DNA from: Metarhizium brunneum
Lineage: Eukaryota; Ascomycota; Sordariomycetes; Hypocreales; Clavicipitaceae
Direction: 5' to 3'
Assembly: GCF_013426205.1 (NCBI RefSeq)
Contig: NC_089422.1
Span: 1,922,001-1,986,000, forward strand
DNA length: 64,000 bases
Numbering within the stretch: position 1 is the first letter of the stretch; every line of letters begins with the position of its first letter. A program made the translations under genes and the position numbers. The notes below the pieces were generated by a model. That model saw only the letters and a list, made by a program, of their open reading frames with translations. It was not told where the DNA came from and searched no databases. This document shows, piece by piece, positions 10,722 to 22,641 of the stretch.

Positions 10722-10970
10722 TGTGACAAGGGTTCAATATGAAGGCTTGGAGCAAAAGGGCTCAATTCAATAATAATCTCGTAGGATGTCAAAGGTCCTA
10801 AGTTATTATAAGAAAGGAAAAAAAGGGTAACCGCCTTATATATATAAAAGGAACGCCTAGGCCTAAGGTCCTTACCTGGGCACGTGTTCTAGCTGTGTAA
10901 TTAACAGGTCCTGTATCGGCGAAGCCCCTTTATTGGGCTTCACGAACTGTTGGGCCTTTTCCGTGCAACA
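10722..10970 (-). mobile_element. Solo LTR copy C, 249 bp
   Basis: Same family as A and B, with plus-strand ends TGTGACAAGG and CCGTGCAACA. It is flanked by a perfect 5-bp duplication TCGGA at 10717-10721 and 10971-10975. It is the least AT-drifted copy and a good reference for measuring decay of copy A. Only 108 bases separate it from copy B. Confidence 0.88.
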
Positions 10971-10975
10971 TCGGA

Positions 10976-12814
10976 TGACGATCCTAGAGGGAGAATATTG
11001 AATAAAACGTTTGATTTAGAATTAAGAATTAGTCAACGAAGAAGCCAAGTATGGCGTGCTCCGGGTATATTTCACCTGTCTTTGAATGACTCATGAAAAA
11101 GTAAGCACATTGATGACTCCCTCTGAGAACGGAGGCCGCTGCATGAGATTTGACGCAGTCGCTACTTTGTCAACTTGACTGAAACACTTTGCCAGCCATT
11201 CCAACGGCCAAGGTCTGTCCCAGATAGACACCCCTGTGAGACTGCAAGTGCATCATTCTGTATTTCGCTTTGAGAAGAGTGCAGCGCCAAATCTCCAATG
11301 ACAACTTGTCACGAACTCGAATGCAATGCTCCGCGGGGATACAATTGCCGATACGCAGACACTGCGCATCAAGTTGCCAGACCTACAAGTCTAGCCAGTC
11401 CATTGCACATTGCAGAGGCGACATCACCTTGACAAAGCCCTATATGATGAACACGCCGTGTTCCATGTGATCCAGGGCCAAGTGAGACCAGCCCGACAGG
11501 ATTCGGGGCTGACGTGAACGGTCTGGTACAACTGACAAGTATACAGGAGCACGCTGGACGAGGGATTTTTTATTCCATGTTGCGGCTACCAATGATGGGC
11601 ATGTTCAGCCCGTAGCATGGACAGTTTGGCATTTGAGCTCAAGGTGAGAGACATGATGAGACACCCCGGCCAGAATGTGAGAATGGGCAAGACAAGACAA
11701 CCTGTGCGAGCTGTGAGCTGTAGTCAGTGGTCACGCAGTGCAAAGGAAAAAGAAATTCTCATTCTTCAACCAGATGCGCTTTTGTGATTTGTGACAAGGC
11801 CAGACACGCAGTGACTGGCCTTGCAACGGGGCGTTTGATTCAAACTAGCAATCGACTTTAAAGTTTAAAGTATCAAAGGTTCTTGATTTTCAAAAAGGTC
11901 CAGATGTCTCTATAAATACACGTGCAGCAAGTCGGTGAGCGCTGTGCTTTGCCTCAGGCAGCCCTCGCTTAAAGCCGGCCTCAGGCCTCGTCATTTTTCC
12001 ATCTTCCTTTGTTGTCGTGTAACCATTGTTGGCCCAACGCCCTTTATGCAACTCGTGAGCCAACCGTGCGACATCAACCTAGGCCGCACGTCTGTCCTAC
12101 GTGACGAGTCAATTTAACAATTGTCCCAATCCAAGCCGCCTGAACACCATGTCGATGGCCGCTCCCTCCAGACTCGGAGCTGAAACGTCATCCAGCAACG
12201 CGTGGCCGCAGACCGGAGCCTTGACGTCTCAGCTCCTCGGTCTTTGTCTAGTCGCGTTGCGATATTACCCTTCTTCACTCGCGCCCCCAAGCAGCCGACG
12301 CCCGGATATGAGCTAATAGCTGACACTTTTTGTTCTTTAAATAGGTGCCATGTAAGCCGCTAGCCGTAGCTGGCCTTGGCAGGGTATCGCCTTTAGCTGA
12401 TGCGAAGCACGTTGCCATGGTTCTTTCTCAATCATGAGAATGCCTCTCCGGATGTCGGGCGTCTAGGGCTGTGCTTATTTTTGTCAGGAATCCTGCGGTT
12501 CTTTTCATCACCGCCCCTACCTTGGCTACTCATTCGGGCTGGGCCCGTATCCTGGAAAGGGGCCTCCTCACATATAAAACCACATATATCTGCCTGTCTG
12601 CGTTTATGTTATCCAATTCGCGTCAATGCGAGTAGTTTACATGTTGCCCTCTTTGCAACTCACTTACTCTACCCGCAAAACATGTCCCGGATGCCGGCCT
12701 AGGTAAATCCTGCCACTGTTGTCCGTTTGTCCGTTCCATCGACATCCGCCTCGTGCCGCTGCGCAGCTCCTTATTCCGAAATAGTCTACGCAATCGCCAC
12801 TGCGAAACCTGGAC
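10976..12814. other. Intergenic, right side of the LTR island
   Basis: About 1.8 kb without a supportable gene. Frames at 11935-12326 and 12400-12702 show no domain or splice structure. TATA-like sequence is present near 11910 but leads into nothing recognisable. Confidence 0.45.
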
Positions 12815-14148
12815 ATGACGACTTCCGCGACGGACGTGATTCCGCCCGCACACGAGGCTGCTGGAATCTGCACAGCCCCGTGTCGCGCTGACGAGCTGAA
12901 CAGGCACCACGCCCGCGCGCAAGGCCGCGACCTGCACTGCGACAGCGAGGGCCGCGGAACGACAGAGCGGCCGGGAACAGCTGGGCACAGCTTGCGCGCC
13001 GCGCGGGATGAGGCCGGCGACGCGCTCGTCTATTCCAACTTGGGAGACGGCAGGGTGCTGGTCTTTTGGCTGCTTCTGCTCGCTACCCAACTCGCGACTG
13101 CGCTGTGGTTCGGAATCGTCGTCTCCTTGGCCAAGATGCCCGTCTTGCCCCGTGTTTCCGGCCCTGAACCCCGTGCAAAAGGGGAGTCGGCTCATTTATT
13201 GGCAGATGCCTGGTCGTCACTGACTCTCAGCACGACCGTCGACGCCGTCGCCGTCTTGGCCACGTTCAACGGCCCCGTCATCCGGCGCTTTCATTACGCC
13301 GTGTCCCAGCGCATCATGATTCTGGCCTCGATCCTGTCCTTTCTCCTGTCTTCGTGGAACGAAAAGGCGGGTTTCGTCGCGCGGTATCCAGTCGAGTCCG
13401 TGGCCGTTGCTTGTGCGCTGTACGCGCTCTTCTGCCTCCTTCTAGACAGCTTCGAGAAGAAGATGCACGCGAGCGATGCGGATTGCAGCTGGCGACGGCT
13501 TTCGCAGTACAGCCAAAGGTTCTGCCGAGCTCAGTCCACCTGGGGCCGTGCGCTGATACACTCGGCTGTTATTGCTGCCGTCGGGCTTTTCCTGACCGCA
13601 CTCATACCCGCTCCGTGGTCGTCGGTTATTCCCGTCGTCCAGATACTCTTCGAGGTATGCCGAGTGAATCAATCCCACTATGGGTTGCCGTGCAAGATGC
13701 AGGCTGCTAAACCAAACGACAGGCCGTATACCTATCGACGTTGAGGATAAAAAAGACGCCGCAGTATATTCTCCTCAGCTCGCCCCCCTTCTTTGCCAAC
13801 ATCTGCGTGCTTTGGGGGGTGGCGCCGCTGCTTTCTTCGCCGCGAATATCTATCCGGCCTTGGTCTTTTCTGGCCCTGTTTCTGGCAGGACGCGTACTGC
13901 TTGACGTGCACTTGCGAACTGTACTGAAATGGCGGCATGAGCTGCAATGGACCAGAGAGGAGGTGCTCCCTTCTACACGCCGACTGTTGTGTGTTTGCGC
14001 CGCAATGTTGCTGTTTGAAAACCTGGGGCTCAGGGTTGTCACATATGTCAAGCTTATCATGATTCCTGCTATATTTGGTGCGGCAAGTGTTGGGTTCACT
14101 TCGCTTGCCGCCCACAGCATTGCTGTTAGGGTCCCTGCTCACAGATAG
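12815..14148 (+). CDS. Polytopic membrane protein of unknown family
   Basis: Two exons, 12815-13654 and 13723-14148, joined by a GT-AG intron in phase 0 after ILFE, give 421 residues. After a hydrophilic N terminus of about 85 residues come roughly eight or nine hydrophobic segments, among them VFWLLLLATQLATALWFGIV, RIMILASILSFLLSSW, VAVACALYALFCLL, ALIHSAVIAAVGLFLTALIP, YILLSSPPFFANICVLWGV and LIMIPAIFGAASVGF. A cluster of basic and acidic residues (EKKMHASDADCSWRR) lies in a middle loop. I recognise no family. The consistent hydrophobic pattern through both exons argues for a real gene. It borders the LTR island. Confidence 0.7.
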
Positions 14149-15938
14149 CGTAGTTGATATTTCTGCCGAATCCATCGAGTTCTGAGAAGAACGCTAAGGT
14201 AGTAATTAGTTTGCATGTGATGGAGTGAACTCTGGCCCGAGATAAACATATCCTCGGTTGCAGGCGCAAACTCGGTCTTGAGCATGGCTTTCGATCCCTT
14301 GCGTATCCGAAGTGAGGATAACGTGATAGACATGTCATGCAACAAGGTTTCAACGGCAGTTGTAGTATGAAATATCTCTTGTTCGAAAACGTAGATATAG
14401 AGTCTGGAGATGGCCAGTGAGAGCCCAGAGCAGTTTCAGGGGCATCCTAGTCATGTGGAACTCAAAACTGTGCTTGTTGTCAAACTGGAACTTGACATTG
14501 ATGTTGCCGCCCTACACTGGCTAACCTAACCGTCTCTGGTAGAGGCGTATCTTGGTGGTCATTGCTCAAGGATCGCCTCCAAGAATGCCATTTTCGCCAA
14601 ACTGTCACTTGACACCGACAGAAGCAAGTATGCCGCGGCTGGTGGTGAAGGGACGTTCACATGGCATCAACTTACTATCAAGTGTTTTACGCTATCGCTA
14701 GTCCAGGACTATGACGACTTGACGCGTGTTCGACTCTCCGGTCTATCGTCAACAGTCGACTGCTTCGCTCGTCAAGTTTGCAGTGTTATCTCGGACTTTG
14801 CATCGCACAAGGCTTGGCTCTCTACGTCTATGATGCTACAGCTCGAGAACTATTAGCTTTGACTCTTGCCCAAACGAGAGCTCAAGCGAGGTAGAGCCTC
14901 GCGTGACTGTTGGTCTGGTGTCCCCTACCGGGATTTAACTTGATTGGGAACGCTAGGCAGCTCGACCAGCTCGTGTGCCAACCAAAACAATCCGTGCATC
15001 TTGGCATCCATGTCAGTTTATCTCGCACCCCGCCACGATCTCCTAATGCTGCCTTCCCCAGGATCAATGATGGGTTGGGGGCAAAGACAAAGATGTTGCG
15101 GGGAAACAAGCATTCCCGAACCTAGCCATTGTCCTTATCTGGCCGCCATCCACGCCTTCATGAGACGGTCAAAGCGGGGGGTCCCTGTTGATTCTGCCGT
15201 GGCGGCACATACATACATACATACATACAATACATTGTGAGTTGGCGCCAGCTCTGGCACCGAGGTCATGGCAAAATCACAGAATTTGAGTTTGGCCTTG
15301 TTGCTGTAGTCATCTCGTTCCTTTACACGTGGTCGTGCTTCACGATTCCCGCCCCCACCAATTCTGTAAAGTCTGCGAATCGACACGGACAACCCAAGCC
15401 ACCAATTTCCATTACGGGCGAACGTGACACACTAGTCTGCTTGGTTCTCGTCAACATGGAAAAACGCGAAATGAAAGTCCGTCAAAGTCCGTCCAAGTCC
15501 TTCATCACAAGCCGCCAAGCTATACTGAAGCCCTTTATCGCTTCTTCCCCCACAGGAACGGCCCGAGTGTCCCAACGAGGGACATCACATGCTCAACCAT
15601 CATCGCCATCGAGTCTTCAAGGGAGTCTGATAGATTCGGGGAAACAGGCGAATCCAGAGATTGCGTATACCGCCCTTCGAACGGCCTCGTCGTCCAGCCG
15701 GACCAGGTATTCGCAACCCGCCAAGGCAGCTGCCGCAGATCAGAACAATACAGGCCTTGGCAGATCCTGGAATCAATATAAATTGGCAACCATGTGCCCT
15801 GTTCCATATCTGGTCCTGTCTCGAAGCCTCATCCGTTTATCCTCGTGTAAGCCACGCGGACTGTGAGACACCGGAAATTTTACCTTCCCCCAGCCCAGCC
15901 CTATATCAACCTCATCGGACCCGGCCAGTTTTGCCGCC
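14149..15938. other. Intergenic with an ACAT microsatellite
   Basis: About 1.8 kb. An (ACAT)n run of five to six units lies at 15207-15230. TATA-like TATAAATT at 15777-15784 and CTATATCA at 15900-15907 precede the esterase gene. The 209-codon frame at 15237-15866 has no domain and overlaps these promoter signals, so I do not call it. Confidence 0.5.
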
Positions 15939-17728
15939 ATGTTGATCCCCCGTTTGTCCCTCTCCCTCCTTTGGGCTGCCGTTGCCCTGGCGTCGCCCAC
16001 CGGGACTCCTCCCGCGGGGGATCCTGAGCGCATTGCCACCAGGACCGCCACCGCCGTTGTCCCGGCCGGGACGATACTGGGCAGTGCGAGGTTCGGCGTC
16101 GAGGCGTTCAACGGAATCCCCTATGCAGAGCCCCCTCTTGGTCCCTTGCGGATGAAGCCCCCCGTGCGTCTGACCGAGTCGTTGGGCGTCTTTGATGCCA
16201 CTGGCCTGGCCCGCCCTTGCCACCAGCAAGTGGTTTCGACGGACAGCAAGAACTTCCTGCTGGACACGCTTGGCTCCCTTGCGAATCTTCCATTCGTCCA
16301 GACTGTCACTGGACAAACTGAAGACTGCCTGACAATCAGTGTTGCCCGCCCCGAGGGTACCACCGCCGGAGACAATCTACCAGTGCTCTTCTGGATCTTT
16401 GGCGGCGGCTTCGAAGTAAGTCTCTGCAAGTCGTGCTTTTTCGATTTCAAACTGACACGGTATTTCATCTGCTCTAGCTTGGGTGGACGTCCATGTACGA
16501 CGGCACGGGTCTCCTCAACCATGCCAAGTCCATCAACCAGCCATTCGTCTTTGTCGCGGTCCAGTATCGCGTGGCGGGATACGGCTTCATGCCAGGCAAG
16601 GAAATCATGGGCGAGGGCTCTGGTAACGCCGGCCTGCTCGACCAGCGCATGGGCCTGGAGTGGGTTGCCGACAACATCGCCGCCTTTGGAGGCGACCCCG
16701 ACAAGGTAACCATCTGGGGCGAGTCGGCCGGCGCCATCTCGGTGCTCGACCAGATGATCATGTACGAGGGCGACCACACCTACAAGGGGAAGCCGCTGTT
16801 CCGCGGCGCCATCATGAACTCGGGCAGCGTCGTACCCACGAACCCCCTCGACCACCCTAAGGGCCAGGCCGTGTTCGACAAGGTCGCCGAGACCGGCGGC
16901 TGCGGAGGCGCCGCAGACAAGTTGGCATGCCTACGAGCTCTCAGCTCCAACGACTTTTTGAACGCCGTGACCTCGGCGCCCGGCATCGTGTCCTACGACG
17001 CTCTCGCGCTGTCCTATCTGCCCCGTCCGGACGGCAAGGTCATCACCGTGTCACCGGACATCCTGGCTCTGTCGGGAAAGTATGCGCCCGTGCCCATGAT
17101 TATTGGCGACCAGGAGGACGAGGGCACCTTTTTCGGCCTGTTCCAGCCCAACCTGACCACCACCAGAGGCTTCGCCGACTATCTCCAGTCGTACTACTTC
17201 CCCGGCGCAACCACCGATCAGCTCGTACAACTAGTAGAAACGTACGGAACCGGTCTCTCCGCCATCACCAACGGCAGCCCGTTCGGCACGGGACTCCTTA
17301 ACGAGATCACCCCGGGCTTCAAGCGCCGCGCCGCCGTGCTGGGGGATCTCGTCTTCACGCTCAGCCGGCGCGTCTTCCTGGCCGGCGCAACCGCCACCCA
17401 CCAAAACGTTCCGTCGTGGTCGTACCTGGCCTCGTATGGCCGGGGGTTGCCCATCTTGGGCACGTTTCACGGCTCGGATATTGTCCAGACCTTCTACGGC
17501 GTGCCGGACAACTACGCCGCCAACAGCATCCGCACGTACTACTCCAACTTTGTGCACAATCTGGATCCCAATGTCGGTGTGCAGGGCGAGTTTCCAAACT
17601 GGCCGCGCTGGTCCGAGGGGAATAATCTGGCGCACTTCTTTCGCGACAGGTCGACGCTGCTCAAGGATGATTTTAGGCAGACGTCATATGAGTGGATTTC
17701 AAACCACATCGCAGAGCTCCGGTTCTAG
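15939..17728 (+). CDS. Secreted type-B carboxylesterase/lipase
   Basis: Alpha/beta-hydrolase hydrolysing carboxylic esters. Exons 15939-16415 and 16478-17728 give 575 residues, typical for the family. A signal peptide, MLIPRLSLSLLWAAVALASP, opens the protein. The frame contains EAFNGIPYAEPPLGPLR, the oxyanion-region motif LFWIFGGGFE (the intron falls just after it), EDCLTISV and the nucleophile elbow TIWGESAGAIS with Ser at about residue 242. The acidic residue is probably in the GDQEDEGTFF region and the histidine in GTFHGSDI near the C terminus. It is probably exported; the substrate is unknown. A microsatellite of TATATA repeats lies just after the stop at 17750-17774. Confidence 0.93.
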
Positions 17729-17937
17729 TGCTTGTATCTTGAAATTAGCATATATATACATATATAAATATATATCTTGCCTATGACTGATGATGATTAA
17801 ACTCGTCATTTACAAGAGCCCGTTTGTCTTGTGCATGGATCGCCCGGCATCTTGAACAGAAGCATACCTTTGCACCAAGTGTCGAGGTCAATGGCAGAGC
17901 CATGTCGAAGGAGTTTGACTTGGAGTTGTTTTTCTCA
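17729..17937. other. 3' flank of the esterase gene
   Basis: AT-rich tail with repeated TATATA at 17748-17774. No gene seen. Confidence 0.5.
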
Positions 17938-18333
17938 TCAGAGTCTCTGCAAACTTGCGCCGCAGGGTAGCAACCCATCCATGTGGTACCGCTTTACAAC
18001 GGCTTCCTGAAGAGGCATCTTGTTGAACTTTCCCATGCCCATCTCTTCATGCCTCTCATACTTGAAACAGTCTTGAGGCGCGATTTCGTTTCCACTTGAT
18101 TCCGCATTCCGTCCTGTGATACACAATGCAAAATAAAGCCCTTGCACTACAAGGAGTGATCTCCGCTTTTTTGTAGTGTCAAGTATGTAGGTGGTAGACT
18201 TTTGATACGTCCCACTCGGCGGTGGTAGCTCTTGATGACGGTCACGTGATAGAGGTTCGGCCTCGTGCGATGCCCCCCACATCAGCCTCGTAGCTAGCAC
18301 AAGCAAGAGCTCAATGCAATTGATATTTGTCAT
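17938..18333 (-). CDS. Candidate secreted protein, 131 residues
   Basis: Open frame on the minus strand from ATG at 18333 to TGA at 17938-17940. The start MTNINCIELLLVLATRLMWG followed by ASHEAEP could be a signal peptide. The rest is mixed hydrophilic, with KSTTYILDTTKKRRSLLVV, QDCFKYERHEEMGMGKF and LLPCGAS, and has three cysteines outside the leader. A second minus-strand frame over 17781-17978 overlaps the end, so the 3' structure is uncertain and an intron may be missing from this model. No family recognised. Confidence 0.3.
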   Translation of the reverse strand: MTNINCIELLLVLATRLMWGASHEAEPLSRDRHQELPPPSGTYQKSTTYILDTTKKRRSLLVVQGLYFALCITGRNAESSGNEIAPQDCFKYERHEEMGMGKFNKMPLQEAVVKRYHMDGLLPCGASLQRL

Positions 18334-18894
18334 CCTTGTTTCCCGTTTGACAGTATCATGACCACGTGCGGCGTGTCTTGAAGCTTTGACATCCTTTTGT
18401 CCGCAAATACAACAATATACGCGGCCACCATGAGCTAAGGTTGTGTGCGCCCGTGGAACTGGAGTCCGCCCGCACATGGCAATTGTGGCGTGGCAAATCA
18501 CGGAGCCCGCATAGTTTTGTGCTCCGTCCGCAGGTCATCAAGAGGCCCGTTCCGGAATTCGGAACCCCTGACGCCCATGTCTATCTGCAGAACTAGGCAG
18601 GTGGGATATTTCCCCGCACCAAAACCCCGCGAGTCACAGTGCCGTCGCAGATTTCGTGTCTCCAAGTGCATCGAGGTGTGGCTGATGGGGTGCGTTATCA
18701 AGACCGCCGGACTGGTCGTCGCCGATACGCCCGTGTTGCTGTTTCTGGCTCTGCCGGCATTCGGAACTTCGGAAGAGGCAGGATTCCCCGCAGCATATTT
18801 ATATATTGCTGCCGGGATTCGAAGCAGACGACCAGCAAAAGTGGCATGAAACCAGCAACGTGGCGTGAAGGACGTGAAACCCTCTTCCAACCCA
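18334..18894. promoter_or_regulatory. Upstream region of the amidohydrolase
   Basis: About 560 bases. An AT-rich ATATTTATATATTG stretch at 18796-18809 lies roughly 90 bases before the amidohydrolase start and is a possible TATA region. No gene seen. Confidence 0.4.
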
Positions 18895-20733
18895 ATGGCT
18901 TCGCATCCATCCACGGCCGGCCTCGAAAACGCCACCGCCTACATCAACGGCCGCGTCTTCACGGTCGACGAGAACCAGACATGGGCCGAGGCCTTCATCG
19001 TGTCGGCCGAGGGCGTCTTTACCCTCGTGGGCTCAACTGACACCATCGTGGCCGCCGCGCGCCAACATGGCATAGTTGTGCATGACTTGAACGGGCGCTT
19101 CGTCATGCCGGGCATACACGACGCCCATGTGCATCTCCTGACGGCCGGCCTCTCTCACTTCAGCAACATCCACCTGGGCCTGGACGAAATCATGCCCATG
19201 TCCGAGGCGACGGAAAAGCTCAAGAGCTCCTCGTGCGGCTGTGAGTATGCGCACGCCTTTGGCCGGTAAGCTTTTGTGGGAGAGTGCCGCGGGAGAAGAC
19301 GAGACGCGCAAGACGATGAGAGTGATGATGATGATGATGATGAATGGCGTCTCGTTGGAGAGCGCAAGAGAGCAGGCAGTTGGTTTCTGACACAAGTCCA
19401 GATGGCTGAGCGCCGACGTCTTCCGCATCAAGGACTTTGACCGCGCCCATCTCGACGAGGAATACCCCGACACGCCCGTCATCATCCGCGCCGGCGCCGG
19501 GCACAGTCTTCATCTCAACACGGTCGCCCTCCGCGAGTCCGGCTACGACCTCGCCAACGAATCCTACCCCAACGGGGCGTATGTCGGGCGCCGACCCGAC
19601 GGATCCCTCAACGGCGAGGTCGCCGAGCTGGCCACGACCAAGGCGCTCCTTGCCTGTCCCAAGCCTCCCGTCGCCCATGTGCGGCGCGCGCTCAAGTACG
19701 CGGTCCATCGCCTGCACCAGGCGGGTGTGACGTCGTGCCAGGAAGCCGCCACCAACACGCTCTTGCTCAGCACGCTGCGCGACATGGACCGCGACGGCCA
19801 GCTGCAGCTGGACGCGTACACGCACATCGTCTACGCCCCGGAGTTTATTGCCGAAGAGTCCCAGTCAGAACTGATCCAGCTGCTGGACCGGGCCGAGTCG
19901 TTCAAGACGCAGCACGTCGACACGCGCTTCGTCAAGATCATACTCGACGGCATCCCTCTGGATCCGTACTTTACGCAGGCGAGCCTGGATAAAGACGGCA
20001 ACGTGGAGAAAGAAAAGCTGTTTCTGTACGACTTGCAAGAGGCCGTCCTGCGGTATGACCAGCGAGGAATGACGTGCAAGATTCACTGCACGGGCGAGGG
20101 CGCCACCCGGGTGGCTTTGGACGCCATTGAGGCCGCGCGAGCACAGAATCCCAACGGGCCCCGACACGAAATTGCACACTGCTCGGGGGTGCATCCCGGT
20201 ATGTCTCTTTATCTCGTCACCATTTCTGTTTAGAGCGCGTCTACTCAAGTCCCAACCCGCTCCATGTCTGCTAACCTCGCCCTCTAGACGAATACCCTCG
20301 ATTTCGGCCGCTCAACACGACGGCGGAAATGTCGCCCTCCGTCTTCTTCTGCCAGACGTTTAGCCCGGAAGAGGACGCCCTGCAGGACTGGAACTTTCCG
20401 CAGATGCTCCGCCACGGCGCGCACATCTCCATCGGCTCCGACTGGGGCGTCCCCGAGTCCCCGGACCTGCTGCCGGGCTTGGAGGGCATCCTCGACGGCG
20501 TGGGGTCCGGCGACCGCGCCAAGGGGGCCGCCATGGTGCTGCGCATGCTGACCCTGGCTGGCGCCGAGGCCGTCGGGCGCGACAAGGAGACGGGGAGCAT
20601 CCAGGCGGGCAAGCGGGCCAACTTTATCGAGTTGGATCGGGACCTGAGCCTGGGGGAGCCCGGCGCGTTTACGGATGCCAAGGTGCGGAGGACGTGGTTT
20701 GAGGGGGAGCTTGTTTACACCGCGTCGGTGTAG
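18895..20733 (+). CDS. Amidohydrolase family protein (YtcJ-like, amidohydrolase 3)
   Basis: Metal-dependent hydrolase with a TIM-barrel fold. Exons 18895-19265, 19402-20198 and 20288-20733 give 537 residues. The first ATG in frame is at 18895. The metal-binding HxH is seen in PGIHDAHVHLL, residues 78 and 80. The closing motif IGSDWGVPES carries the conserved Asp, and GSIQAGKRANFIELDRDL is the standard C-terminal composite domain. The first donor is at 19266 (GTAAGC); an earlier donor at 19250 would throw the frame into a stop. Intron 1 contains a (GAT)n run at 19322-19343. Relatives are annotated as exoenzyme-regulatory or N-substituted-amide hydrolases; the substrate cannot be assigned. Confidence 0.9.
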
Positions 20734-21354
20734 GCGGTAGCGTCTGGTGGATATATGTACAGGGCCAGGCGTGAACGCCGGGGAATATATAGAATTGCTA
20801 ATTGACCCTTTTGATCGGAGTCGAGGGCGTCTTGTCAAACAACTGGCTTGGTATTCCTACAGCACCGTCCGCTGCACAGAGTTGACGGCAACGTCTAGAA
20901 ACGTGTAAAGTACAACCCTATAGAAGAAACTGGGTCTGTAGTGATTCATGATTCAGTCCAGCTGGTGTCATCACTATTGTTTTAAGCAAATATGGCGAGG
21001 CATAGTTTAGAAGACAAAAACGATTGTTGTACTATCCATGCTATCCATGTCCAAAAGAAAGTCGTGTGACTCGTGTCCCTGAACCTCCCACGGTGGCATG
21101 CCCGAATGCCCGCAAAGCAGTTCCTTTCCCTCGTCGTACAATGGTCATTTCAAGGCTGCAGCCAACCAGACGCTGAAAGAGTATATTTCGATCCAATCAG
21201 AGGAAACGTTATACCTCGTCGTATAAGAACCCCATGTATGTAAAGATCTAGGCGTATGGGAGGCTAGTTACGAGCATGATACATTAGTCTGTTGGTCTCC
21301 CGGTAGCAAGTATGATGAAATGGACCACTCACGGCTATAGATGGAGGGGTTTCT
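20734..21354. other. Intergenic, no gene recognised
   Basis: About 620 bases of moderate AT content between convergent genes. No coding frame supported. Confidence 0.45.
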
Positions 21355-21510
21355 TCAAACGAATTTCCTGAACTTCGTCACGGCCGAGTTGTTTTTTCCC
21401 TGGCCAGAGTCCGGGAAGATGTCATCGATGATAGGAAGGTGAAACAAACCCAGGAAAGGCAGGGCCGAGACGGTGGCAGCAGCGAAACCGAGTAAAATCG
21501 CAAGACGCAT
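21355..21510 (-). CDS. Very small secreted peptide, 51 residues
   Basis: Minus-strand frame from ATG at 21510 to TGA at 21355. The leader MRLAILLGFAAATVSALP is a textbook signal peptide with an A-x-A-like site. It is followed by a short mature part containing PFLGLFHLPIIDDIFPDSG and a basic tail ending KFRKFV. A TATA box, TATAAATAAGG on the minus strand, lies at about 21630-21640, some 120 bases upstream, with CT-rich sequence between. No cysteines remain in the mature region, so it is not a disulphide-rich effector. No family recognised. Confidence 0.55.
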   Translation of the reverse strand: MRLAILLGFAAATVSALPFLGLFHLPIIDDIFPDSGQGKNNSAVTKFRKFV

Positions 21511-22641
21511 GGTTCTTAACTTCTGAGCGCGGAATGCTTCAAATAGTAAGATGCAGGTTGGGTATTGTGGTCGGAGAACAAATTGCGGATGAAGATGACT
21601 GGCTTCTGCTCGGATCGTCGTCCCCTTATTTATATGAGGAGCAAGGGCGTTCGCTTTCAAGAGTACATGGACGACCTTTGCCGCTTCCGTGCTCTGCTCT
21701 GCTCATTTCCATTATTTCTCCATTGTGTCCAAATTGGCTTTTGTGAGAAGCGCGTGACAGCTGATGCCGCCATTCAGCACCACATCCAGCGTGGCCTGCG
21801 GACAATGATGTAGATCCAGGACAAGCGAGGAGACTATACAAAGGCTACCAAGCTTTTTTTTTTTGAAAGCCTTCTACACGTGGTCAAGTTTTTCAAGCCT
21901 TGTCATTAAATCTGCTGTCGGTGCTTCCCGCTGCTTCTCAAAGACATGCTTCTGGCACGGTCCATTCTCGATTCAGCCTGGGACATGCCTACGTCTTTGT
22001 TCGTCTGGATCCAAAACACCATGTTTGCACAAGGAACTCTGGTCACCCGAACCAAACTGTTGCCGTCCTTAGATCCCACTCCGTCACTTGTTTCAGTCTA
22101 CAATTGGCTGTATGAGTGGCCCGTCACTCAAAAGACCCCGGGCCTCGAACCATGGCGAGAACATGCAAAGGCGACATTTGCGAATCGCCATGCAAAGGTC
22201 ATGAGACAACGTGCATGCGACAAGACACGACAGCGTACATTGTGCCCCACGCTTGACAAGCGAGAGTCGTCCCTACAACCGCACCAGAGTTGCGTACGGT
22301 GCGTGTCAACTCATGCTTAGCAATCATCCGAGTCCAAGTCGACGTTTGCCATGCGCCGCTGATGGAGGCGACCATTCGGTCCCCACCTTTCGGCATTCTT
22401 TCGTAGGCCGAGATGCGATAAACTGGCTTCAGTGGAACTCAAATGCCGCATTTGTAAGAGGCTTCCTAATCACCGCGATGCGCGTGGCATGAGAAGCAAA
22501 AGGCCAGAGTATAAAGGATGAAGGCAACAACGCGGCGACAGCGCTCGTTTGAGCCCATCGTCCTCACCCTTGCCTCCATCCGCTCTTCCACATCGCACGC
22601 TTGATCGCCACACGATACATCCAGATTCCAGACAAACAGAC
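21511..22641. promoter_or_regulatory. Intergenic, divergent promoters
   Basis: About 1.1 kb between the divergent secreted peptide and NmrA-like genes. TATA-like elements occur at about 21630-21640 (minus) and AGTATAAAGG at 22508-22517 (plus, about 125 bases before the NmrA start). No coding frame supported between them. Confidence 0.5.

Noticed and set aside
9417..10970. LTR copies A and C as ends of one intact retrotransposon
   Set aside because: Their target duplications differ (CCATC/CTATC versus TCGGA), copy B lies inverted between them, and no gag or pol frame is present.
15237..15866. 209-codon frame upstream of the carboxylesterase
   Set aside because: No domain, low-complexity Ser-rich content, and it covers the likely promoter of the esterase.
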